A DNA stretch of 64,000 nucleotides from positions 21,495,461-21,559,460 of the forward strand of contig NC_079325.1 in the NCBI RefSeq assembly GCF_029931775.1. The letters are read 5' to 3'. How positions within the stretch are numbered: position 1 is the first letter of the stretch; each line of letters opens with the position of its first letter. The position numbers and the translations under genes are program-made. This document shows positions 10,801-22,800 of the stretch, piece after piece. The notes beneath the pieces were generated by a model. That model worked only from the letters and a program-made list of their open reading frames with translations, had not been told where the DNA came from and searched no databases. This DNA comes from Euleptes europaea (lineage: Eukaryota; Chordata; Lepidosauria; Squamata; Sphaerodactylidae).

Positions 10801-13800
10801 GCAAGATCCCAGGAATGCGACTGGGGCGGGGACTGGGGGTCAAGATTGAAAGTTGCCAGCAAAACTAGATGTTCCTGTCAAGGAGCACCGGGGAAGTAGG
10901 AGATCTCAGGGCTAAGATGGCGAGGGAAGGATAGTAGCTTGGGACTCAGATCTTCATTACAGGTTGTGTTCTGGTTGACAGTAAGGGGCAGGCTGTGGCT
11001 CAGTGGTAGAGCATTGCATTAAGAAGGTCCCAGGTTCAACCCCCAGCACCTCCAGTTAAAAGGATCTTGTAGCAGGTGATCTCCCGAGACCTGAAGTACC
11101 AGTCAGGGTAGAGAACCCTGACCTTGTATAAGTATATACTGACTCGGTGTAAGGAAGTTTCGTGTGTTCATACGGTGGTGACCTCATTTGTGAAACTGCC
11201 TCCCCAAATCTCTTTGCCAGAGGCCCACTTTCCTAGCAGTTTTTAAAACTTGCATTAATGGCATTATGATCATAATAACCATCAATGCAGCCAATATCAT
11301 ATATTTTCTGCACAAAATAATATCAGTCAGAACCATAGTTAAGAAGAAAACCTCCCCAAAATCCTGTATTACAGTTGCTTTTGGGACTTCCATGTTAAGA
11401 GACAGTGCAGCAGCAGGGAAAGGCTATTACATTTTCGATCTGCTGCTGAGCTTTCCAGAGGCATCTAGTGGAATACAGTGATTGCAGTCATTTTAGGGAC
11501 ATTTTCTTTTAAACCATGAGTTCCATCCCATCTTTGGAACCAGAGTAGAAAGGCAGAGTAAAGATATTGCAAATAAACAGGTAAACAGTGAGGCTGGGGT
11601 AGCAAAAAAGCCAAATGTGGAGATAGAGTTGCCATTTGGCCCAGTTTGGTGGGTTTTGTTTGGATTTTGGGCCTGACGTACATTAAGGCTAGTAGCTAGC
11701 CCAGGATCCCAGTCTTGAAAAGACACCCCCCCCCCCCAAAAAAAGGTTGATCTAAAGAAATGAGGTAAAAGGCGCAGGCAGTTATTTTGCCAAATCAGTT
11801 AGTAAGAAGCAAGCCCGCTTCTACCTGCCGTTGTTTTAACCACCGAGGGAAGGGGTAGCCATGATTGATGGGCCTGCCTCGTCTCTCGCTGATAAGCTTC
11901 AAGGTGTCTGAGAAGAAAGCGGCGACCCAATCCCAGTCTGTTCAAATGCGCATGTAAAAAGAGGCTTAATCTGGTTGGGGCCCCAGCAATTCAAGCAGTT
12001 GCTTAGGATGCCAGATTTGGGGGGAGGGGGAGGCGAAGGGTTGGCATGGGCAGAGGCGACAGGCATGGCACCCCTGTCACATGAACACATGAAGCTGCCT
12101 TCTATTGAATCAGAGCCTTGGTCCAGCAAAGTCAGTCTTGTCTACTCAGACTGGCAGCTGCTCTCCAGGGTCTCAGGCAGGGGCCTTTCACATCACCTAC
12201 TCACCTAGTCCCTTTAACTGAAGATTCCAGGGATTGAACCTGGGACCTTCTGGATGCCAAGAAGATGCTCTGCCACTGAGCCACTGTCCTCCCCTCCTGT
12301 GCCATCGCTGCTGCCATGAGGGATCCAGGGTGGGCTGCAGGGACGCTTCCTCTGTATTCCTCTTTGGCCCCTGCCCAGGCGGCAAGAAAGGCAGCGTGGA
12401 CTTTCTCTTGCGTGGCTGCTGCTCACCCATGATGCAGCCAAGGTGGGGGGCATTCATACTTCCTCTGCACCCCAGCCGGCACCGGCTGGAGCAGCCGGGT
12501 GGCAGGCATTTGAGTCAACCCTGCCTCTGATCCAAGCCTAGCTTTTTTACAATAGTTGCTAGGAGCGGGACAAAGCAACAGGCAGCATGAGGAGAAATAT
12601 GCTTGATTTGCTTCATTAACAAATTGGGGGAATATGTAGGGTTGCCAGGTTTCTCTTTGCCACTGGCAGGAGGTTTTTGGGGCTGAGCTTGGGGAGGGTG
12701 GGGTTTGGGGAGGGACTTCAATGCCATAGAGTCCAATTGCCAAAGTGGCCATTTTCTCCAGGTGTTGTGCCTGAGTAATCATACCTGCATCACTATACAC
12801 TATATACACGCAAGCTACACGCAGAAGCCGCTTCCCAGTGGCCCCCCCTTTCTTTTAGCACCAAGCACGCACACACACACATTCCAATGTCTGATAAGGA
12901 ACACTCTGGCATTTCCCCCCTCCCCTTCAGTCACTTTCGCTTCGCTCTGCAAAAGGACAGTGAGCTTTCTCAAGGAAACAGGCTCCATTCATTAATGTAG
13001 CAAGGCTCACGCACACGCTGAAGAAACTAATGACGTTGCATTGACAAGCTAACCTTGCATGTTAAGAAAATGTATCATTGTTGTACTGGAATGTCAAATG
13101 TCTATAAAACCTCTTGCATGTGCCCTACCTCGAGGTGACAGGATCGCAGAGCTGTTTGTCTGTATCCTGGCTCACTCAGTTATGACTTCTTGGCCAATAA
13201 AGCAAGCTGTAAGCTCAAACCACCCTGGGTCCTGAGGCCTGTGGCTTTGCTCTGGCAGAACTCCAGGAATATCGCCTTCGAGGCCTACTTGATCAAGCCG
13301 GAAAGCTACACCGGCCTGAGCTGCACAGCCTTCCAGAAGCACGAGGGGATGCTCGGTGGGCGGCCCCCGCGGCAGGAGCGATACAGCGAGCCCCCGGCAG
13401 ACCAGCAGCTGAAGGTCCGCTGCACCACAGGACGACCCAACATCTCTCTGGCCAGCTTCCACGTCAAGGTGAGGGAAGTGGGAAGCAGGGTGGCCAGATC
13501 CAGGTTGGGAAACTCCTGGAGGTTTGGGGACAGAGCCTGGGGAGGATAGGGACCTCTGTGGAGTACAACGCATCCATTTTCTCCAGGGGGACTGATCTCT
13601 GTCATCTGGAGATGAGCTGTAATTCCGGGGGGGGGGGGGACCCCAGGCCCCACCTGGAGGTTGGCATCCCTAGTGGGAGGGAAGGATGCCCCCTGGAAGG
13701 TCATGACAGGAGGATGGGGCAAAGGGACAAGACAGATGCAAATTGACTCTGAGATGCGGATGGAAGACAAGGGTGGAAGGAGGGCAAGATGCAAGCAGAG

Positions 13801-16800
13801 ATCAAATTTGCAATGGGTATATCTTTTTTTTTTAAGGAGTTATTATGTTTAATACAAATTCTTGCAAAAATTCTGGGATGACAGCCTGGAGCCACTTTAG
13901 GAAGGGCTGTTCCTTTTCCTCTCAAACACCAGGAGGAATGCCTCCTTCAGCCTCTTATGACATGTGCGCACATTCCCTAAAACAAAAATGATGTCCTTCC
14001 CTCTTCGCTTCATATGCACAAGGCCTAAAGTAAGGAATGGCTCTGTCCTCCTATGTTAACTATCCACCCAACTAATGAGATAACCCATAAAGTCGCCAAA
14101 TATGCAAGGTTAGGTATTAAGCACAGAAGTACTTGGTCTAACTCGGATAAGGGAAGTGGAATATATCACTGAATGGGTAATATTAAGTAAACATTTCATT
14201 TTATTGTAAACATTTTATTTTAAATGGTTTTTTTATGAACAGATATATTGTTATATAAATAAACAGATTTTATTTGTGGCTAATATGCCAGGTAAAACAA
14301 ACTGACCATACAAAGTATACAATTACAACCAAGGCCAACAACATTAGGAAACATCCAATTTTACATTCCCACAGATCTAGGGAGCACATTAAGGCGACGT
14401 AACTTCATTGCTGCTGCACAGTATTTTGCAACCTGGGTGGTAATTGGTGAGCTATCTCCCAGCAGAAACCTTTTGATCCATTCACCCTCGTCACCAGCAC
14501 CCATTTCTCTGATCAAAGGGTCAATAATATTGGAGCGGGCTGACTTATAGAGGGGACATCTAAAAAAAATACGGCCTCGATTGAATATATTGTTATATTT
14601 TACTTTTTAAATCAATGTTAATCCCTTTGAATATTTGGTTGGCTGGCCAATGACCGTAATAAATTGAATTGACTAATTGACACCCGTAGTTTTGAAAAAG
14701 GTATATTTTGGATGGGTTCCCTGTATGAGTTAAAGGAGCCACTAAGACACAAGCAGGAAGGTATGAATGAATAAATTTATTTACAGCAAAAGCCAGAATA
14801 ACACAACCAGATACAACCTGTGAGAGATTCAAGATCTCTCTTGTTTAAGAATATCAACATTAAAAAACAGTTAAAACCAATAATTTACCGGATAAAATTA
14901 GCCAGTCCAAGCGTTAACCTTATCAGTCTTTCCCATAAGGCTCTTAATTGCCGCAGAGCAGAATTTGGTAACTTGAGACAGACGAGAAGAGTCCCCGTCC
15001 CAAAGAAGAAGTTTCATTTCATCTTCCTCCGTCTCCATTGAATTAATAAGCGGGTGAATCATCTTCTGAAGGGGGAAGGTATAGATGTGCCTGTCCAGCC
15101 AGGGTGAAGGGCGATGAGGCGTGGCTCGACTTTTTTTGGGGGGTTCTGCTCACCTCTTGTTCCCTGTCCCCTCAGAACAGCATTGCTTTGGCCTCCATTC
15201 AGTTACCTCCGGGCCTCTTCTCTTCGCCGGCATCCCCTCACCCTCCTCCCACCAAATGCAAGCTCCAGTTCCTGGTGTTCCGCAACGGCAAGCTCTTCTG
15301 CAGCACCGGAAACTCGTCCCACCTCGCCGACGACGGCAAGCGGCGCAGCGTGGCCACGCCGGTGATTTATTCAGGCACACGTAAGGGCCGGTCGCTGTGG
15401 CAGGGACAGGTGGGTGGGATCGGCGTGAGTGTTATCTGAACGCCCAAGTCGGCTTCTCTGCCTCGCGGGGAAAGAGTCAGGGAGCCGTGGCTCAGCGGTA
15501 GAGCCCGTGCTTTGGGTGCCTATCGGTGAATGATCGAGCAGGGTCCGCTCGGTGACACCCATACAGCCAAACCCTCTGACAAAACCCTTGGTCTCCCTCC
15601 CCAGACGGCTGTGGAGTGAACAACCTCACGGAGCCCGTCGTCCTCTCGCTGCGTCATTTGGGTGAGGGGACTGACCGCATGGCCGCATACTGGGATTTTG
15701 ACGTTCTGGCCGGCTATGGTGGCTGGAGAGCGGAAGGTTGTCAGCTGGTGGGCCTTGAGCTCAACATCACCACCGTCAGCTGCCGGCACCTCAACAATGT
15801 GGCTGTCCTTATGGTAGGTGGTCATGAGTGGTGGCAGCTGGTTACCAGGGTACTTTCCAGTCAACTTGCTTGTGGGCTTCCTAGAGGCACCTGGTTGGCC
15901 ACTGTGTGAACACACTGCTGGACTTGATGGGCCTTGGTCCCAGCATGGCTTTTCTTATGTTGCTAACCTTTGCTCTGAGGGAGTTTCCCAATGAGGAAAC
16001 GCACCATTTCATTCTTCCTACTGTAACAGTAGGCATGAGGTGGGAAAGGGCCGGGAGTGGGAGGAGGTGCACAGGCATGCCTTTATAGAGTCAGTCTATC
16101 TCTTGTTGGGTCTTCCTCTTTTCCTGCTGCCTTCAACTTTTCCTACCATGATTGCCTTTTCCAGTGACTCTACTCTTCTCATAATGTGACCACAGTATGA
16201 TAGCCTCAGTTTAGTCATTTCAGCTTCTAGGGTTGGTTTCCCCACTCCTCCACACGAAGCCAGCTGGGTGGCCTTGGGATAGTCACAGCTCTCTTAGAGC
16301 TCCCTCAGCCCCACCTACCTCACAGGGTATCTATTGTGGGGAGGGGAAGGGAAGGTGATTGTAAGCTGGTTTGATTCACCCTTAAGTGGTAGAGAAAATC
16401 AGCATATAAAAACCAACTCTTCTTCCTCCTCCTCCTCTTCTTCTTCGTGGGTCAGCTCAAGCTTGATTTGATCTAGAAGCCTCTGATTTGTTTTTTGACC
16501 CACCTATCCATCAGTAATTACTACCAATTTATATATTTTCAAAAGGAATTATTGAAGGCCCCCCCCTACCTAACCCTTGAGCTGCCACCAGCTGCCTTAA
16601 TTCCTGGCCCTCCCCCATCAGTTAACATCTTCTCCGATGCAGGAACTGAGCAATTTCCCACGGGAGTCACAGAGCCCAGCTGAGGTGCTTCATCCTGTCA
16701 TTTACACCTGCACGGCCCTTCTCCTCCTCTGCCTGTTTGCCACCATCATCACCTATATCATCAACCACAGGTGAGTAACTTTCCGATTCCAGTGGCGGAT

Positions 16801-19800
16801 TCATGTTGCTGAGATCCCTTTGGTTGGAAGGGGTTGGTGTCCCAGTGGTCGAGCACACAGTTTGCACATCTTTCTTATTTAGCACGTGCTTTTCACCCCA
16901 AAGGGGGTATAGCAATAATAAAAAAACACAACTAAATACAACAGAGGAAAATAATACAATTAAATCAATTGTATCTTGAGCTGGTCCTGGATCCAGGGGT
17001 CTAGCTCGTCCGAGGGGAGGGAGGGGCTGTGGCTCAGTGGTAGAGCATCTGCTTGGCATGCAGAAGGTCCCAGGTTCAATCCCCGGGGTCTCCAGTTAAA
17101 GGGACTAGGCAAGTAGGTGATGTGAAAGACCTCTGCCTGAGACCCTGGAGAGCAACTGCCGGTCTGAGTAGACAATACGGACTTTGATGGACCAAGGGTC
17201 TGGTTCAGTAGAAGGCAGCTTCATGTGTGTTCATGTGTGAGGCCAAGGCCACAGGGCACAAGCCATAGACTAAGAGCCCTTTGGCTTGTGTCCAAGGGCT
17301 CGTGCCTCTGGCCAAGCTGGACCTTTGTAGAGGGGGACAAGAAAAGCAAACTGAAGCAAAGCTCAGATGTCACCGCTGGCAACCTCTGCCTTCTCTGCTT
17401 GTTTGCAATTAGGGAATCTCAGGTAGGAAGGAACTTCTCTTCGACTTAGATTTTGGAGAGCCACATGCCCATCGTAGTGGGCAGTACTGGACAAAGTGGA
17501 CCAGTGGCTGGAATGGAAAAATCGACAGCCCCACATTCTGGAACTGTACATAAGGAGGAGTTCGACCTTTGGTGTAGTGATATCAAGCTGTTGGTCTTGC
17601 TTGGGGCTAGGAAGCTCTGTGCAGTTCGGCTTTGCTCGCATGTCCTCCCAGACTACCGAAACCTGTGTTTCTCTGGGGCCTGTTTTTCAGCACCATCCAC
17701 ATCTCACAGAAATGCTGGCACATGCTGCTCAACCTCTGCTTCCACATGGCCATGACGTCCGCCGTGTTTGCAGGAGGCATCACCCTGACCGACTACCTGG
17801 TCATCTGTCAGGCGGTGAGTATGATTGGCACCGCTAATGGCCACTGCAGATACACGTTGTAACAGGAGTCCACTAGGGGATTCCCACAGCAAACATGTAA
17901 AGTAATGGAGGGCAGACTGGTGTCTTTAAAGACATGTGTATGCTCATCAGGGGGCCATAACCCAGCCCTTAGCCCATTCATGGCGGGTAAAACCCTGTCC
18001 TCGGCACCAATCCCTTGCCTTTGAGAAACTGAGGAGTGGGAAGGAAAATGACTAGGAAGTGGCCTCCATAGTGACACTCTAGGAATTTCTCCATGTCTGT
18101 GGCCTTTACCATGGAGATTAAGGGAAATTCCTAAAGTGCCATCATGTCCTTCCCAAACTCCAAACGCCCCACGTTCTGCCCTCAAAATCTTCCAGCATTT
18201 GCCAAGGCAGGGCTGGAAGCTCTACTTCTGGAGTTCCTAAGAACGTGTAAACTGGTGTTTGAGGATCGCGACATGTCTTTACTTGCAATGGAAAATACCA
18301 AGCATTCCCGTAATAAACATGATTGCTTCATAAAGTGTAGAGAAGCTTAGCAGTGGTAAGAACATAAGATATGCCTTTACCAAGAAGGAGAAGAAGAGTT
18401 GGTTTTTATATACGGACTTTCTCTACCTTTTAAGGAGAATGAATCCAGCTTACAATCTCCTTCCCTTCCTCTCCCCACAACTGACACCTTGTAAGATAGG
18501 TGGGGCAGAGAGAGTTCAGAGAGAACTGTGACTAGTCCAAGGTCACCCAGCTGGCCTCATGTGTAGGAGTGGGGAAACCAACCCGGTTCACCAGTTTAGA
18601 GTCCGCCGTTCTTGTGGAGGAGTGGGGAATCAAATTTGCTTTCTTCAAATGGATGGTGGCTTTCCCCCCTTCCTCCCATAATACTAGCACTTGAGGATCC
18701 CAATGATATTTCTTGGCAGTAGATTAAGAACAAGCCAAATAACAACAACAGTAATAAAACCCAAATTCCTTTTTCACACACTGTGTAGTTAATTTGTGGA
18801 ACTAACCGCTGCAGAAAGTAGCAACAGCTACTGGCTTAGCATGGCTGTAATGCACAGGGATTAGGCAAATTCAGGCTGGTGTGGTCTGTCTGTGGCTATG
18901 ACGGCCAAAGAGATTCTCTAAATACGATTTTAAAAATAGCAGCAACAGGCAGGTGGTATTAAAACAAGAAGATAGTTCCAGGGCCAGAACAAGAAGATAG
19001 TTCCAGGGCCACTTCCTAGGTTACCATGATGTCCTACATGGAGGTGAAATCTCAAGCAAATCAGTCTACAACAGGGATTACCCACTCTATATACCTGCTG
19101 GCCAAGCACACACATTTGCATTGTGCTCTCTTCCCCCCCCCCCCCAAGCTGATGATCGAGCCACCCCAGCAGATATCTGTGTCCTCCAATAAGACCGTTT
19201 CCCTGCAGGTTGGAATCATTCTGCACTACTCTTCCTTGTCGACCCTCCTGTGGATGGCCGTGACGGCTCGGGTGATCTACAAGGAAGCCACATGGAAGGC
19301 GCCGCAGCAGCAGGAAGGGGAAGCGCCTCTGCCGGCCCCACGCCCAATGCTACGGTACAGAGGAAGAATGAAGATGGTGGGAGGGGGCTGCAAGGGGGGG
19401 CAGGAATCCTGATATGAGTCTTGGCCTGCAAGGGAAGCCCCTTTCAAAGACTACCAAAGGCCACGGTTCCTGGGCCTTTTTACTAGTGGCTTGTCTTTTC
19501 AGGTAAGCACTGGGTCATTACTGACCCATGGGGGTGACGTCACATCCCGACGTTTACTAGGCAGACTTTGTTTATGGGGTGGTTTGGTAGTGCGTTCTTG
19601 AGTCACCTACACTTTACCCTCAGCAAGCTGGGTACTCATTTTACCAGCTTCGGAAGGATGGAAGGCTGAGTCAACCTTGAGCCAGGTATCTGAAACTGAC
19701 TTCCGTCGGGATTGAACTCAAGTCATGACTGGAGCTTGGACTGCAGTACTGCAGCGTACTATGCGCCACGGGGCTCCTAATTGCCCTTTTAAATACCCAG

Positions 19801-22800
19801 AAATAGAGCCCTGCTGTGGATTAGGGGTTCAAATTCCCACTCAACCACGATGCTTACTGGACGACATTTGACTCACTTGTGGTGATAACATAGAAGTCAG
19901 GAAAACCATGTGCCCTTCAAACTCCTTGGAGGAAGCAAAATGTGATAGAAATAGTGCCTTCTCCCTTTGTCTCCGTGCCTTAGTATAGTCAAAAGAGGAG
20001 TTCTTCTGCTCATGGTGGTTTCCTTTGTGCTTCAGATTCTACCTGATTGCCGGCGGGATCCCCCTCATCATCTGTGGGATTACAGCAGCTGTCAATATCC
20101 ACAATTACGGGGACCACGACTCCTAGTAAGCAACCCCAACACGCACTTGGCATGCTTAAGCTTCACATATATATGTAGTCTCATCTTTGGACCAGGATTA
20201 TGTTGCTGGTGACAAGACCTTGTCGCCGGTAACCTTGCTTCTATTCTGTTTGGGAGTGGCTGCGTGGCTAAGCGCAGCGGAAGTTATGATTGTTGCTAAA
20301 TGTTCGAGGGAATGTGCATGCACATGACTTGTTGCTCGTATCACTGATAGAAAGCAAGTTGCATCATCCACACAAGTAGTTACAATTTGCAGTCCATGCC
20401 AGGCTCTCAATTGGTCAAATGGTTTTGATCATCAGGTGTGGGGCTTTTAATCTATTTGTTAATCTATTTTTAAAAAATCCATATTGCCAAAGTTTCGGGC
20501 TTGGAGGGCACCAGAACTTTTTGTTTAAAAGAGCCAGCGTGGTGTAGTGGTTCAGAGCGATGGACTCTAATCTGGAGAACTGGGTTTGATTCCCCACTCC
20601 TCCACATCAGCAGCAAACTCTAATCTGGTGAACCAGGTTGGTTTCTCCACTCCTCCACATGCAGCCTGTTGGGTGAGCTTAGTCACAGTTCTCTCTGAAC
20701 TCTCTCCGCCCCACCTACCTCACAAGGTGTCTGTTGTGGGAAGAGGAAGGGAAGGTGATGGTAAGCCACTTTGAGACTTCTTTTGGTAAAGAAAAGCAGG
20801 GTATAAAACCCAACACTTCTTCTTCTAAAGATGAGGCAACCCCAGTCAGCACAGGGTGGGGGTTCTAGTTTTGTTAAGGAAGAGAAACGTGGGTGACAGG
20901 AGCTGAACCATCCCCACATTTGTCTCTTAATAGAGTATGGTTAGCCCAAGGTCAGCCACTGAGCTTTTCAGATGAATGGGAATTAGATCTCAGGTTTCCC
21001 CAGGCTTGGTCCAGCGCTCTGGCCACCTATACCATGCTGACCTTTTCAGCAGCAATTGAATGAAAGAAAAATGTCTGTCTTGCCCTGCATTTTCAGTCTT
21101 ATCACCAGTGTGTGTATTAGGGTTGCCAACTCCAGGTTGGGAAATTCCTGGAGATTTTTGGGGCGGAGCCTGAGGAGGGAAGGGTGTGGGGAGGGGAGGG
21201 ACTTCAATGCCATAGAGTCCCATTGCCAAAGCAGCCATTTTCTCCAGGTGAACTGATCTCTATCGGCTGGACATCAGTTGTAATAGCAGGAGCTCTCCAG
21301 CTAGTACCTGGAGGTTCAATAAGTGAAAACACCTGTGCCAGAGTTAAATAATTTCAGGAAATTGGCAGCACGAGGGCTCAAAAATACAAACCAATGGGCA
21401 AAACTAAAGCATGTGATTTATATAGGCATTAACATCATGCCAAACACATGAATAATACAGAAATAATTAAACGTCATGAACCAAATCAATAATCAAGCAA
21501 AACTATAATATGGAAACATCCACTGATAAGGGCAACCACCTTTGAAACACGCTATCCAGTATGCAAATATCAATACTAAAATGTCCCGCCCGGGAGGTTG
21601 AGAGAAATCCCGCCCGGGAGTATCGGGTGAGCTTAAAGTCCAAGACAGTAATCCAGTGGATCCAAGTCGGGCCCGAGGTGGGGTAGAAAAGAAAGATGAG
21701 GAGAACGTGTGGCTAGTCTTGCGTCCACGTTTCGGAAGGCTTCTTCAGCTCGAAAAACAATAATGGAGCAACTGTAGCAAATGAGCATGTATTGTGTAGA
21801 ACGTTGCCAAGTTGTCACAAAGACCATCGTGCTGTGAAATTGACAAAAGCATACAATTGCATCCAATAAATTATACAAAAAATAATAATACATATCTAGA
21901 CATTCATACAAAATTATCAAGTCAGGCGTTCGCTTACCTAGAATTCATGCGTCTGATACAAATTGTGTGTGCGCGTAATATATTCCTGAGAGCAAGCTGT
22001 TTGTATTCAGTGATAGCTATATATTGCTATCTACCAATAAGAAAGAGGGGGCGTGGGATCAGCTCAGCTGTGCTAACAGCTGCTAACAGGTCTAAAGCTT
22101 AAAGGGACAGGAACATCTTTCAAGCTATAGTAATGTGAGAAAGAGGAAATTAAATGAAACAGGTAAGATCAAGTTAATTGTTAAGTCCTTTAGGTATGAG
22201 GGTTTGGAAGGCATGGATCAGACGAGACTCTTGTTGTAGCAGAATTTTCTTACTGTCTTGGATGTGAAAAGGTTTGGGCTTGAACTGCCATAGGACAAAA
22301 AATAAAATATCTGTGTCCGAATGATGAAAATTGATGTAGTGTTGCACAAGGGGCACAGATATTTTATTCTTTGTCCTATGGCAGTTCAAGCCCAAACTTT
22401 TTGGTTCATGACGTTTGATTATTTCTGTATTATTCATGTGTATGGCATGATGTTAATGCCTATATAAATCACATGCTTTAGTTTTGCCCATTGGTTTGTA
22501 TTATTGAGCCCTCTTGCTGCCAAGTACCTGGAGGTTGGCAACCCTAGTGTGTGTATGTATATGTACGTATGTGTCAATTCTCCCCAATGGACCTCAAAAT
22601 AATACCTTCCACTTCTAGATGCTGCCCACCTGGGCATGGGTCACTCACTGATTGCTTAGTTGATTCGCCCCCCCCCCTTTTCTTTCTCTCCCACCCCTGC
22701 TGTGCAGCTGCTGGCTGGCCTGTAGGCCGAGCATTGGGGCGTTCTACGTCCCCGTGGCTTTCATCTTGCTCATCACCTGGATCTACTTCCTGTGTGCTGG

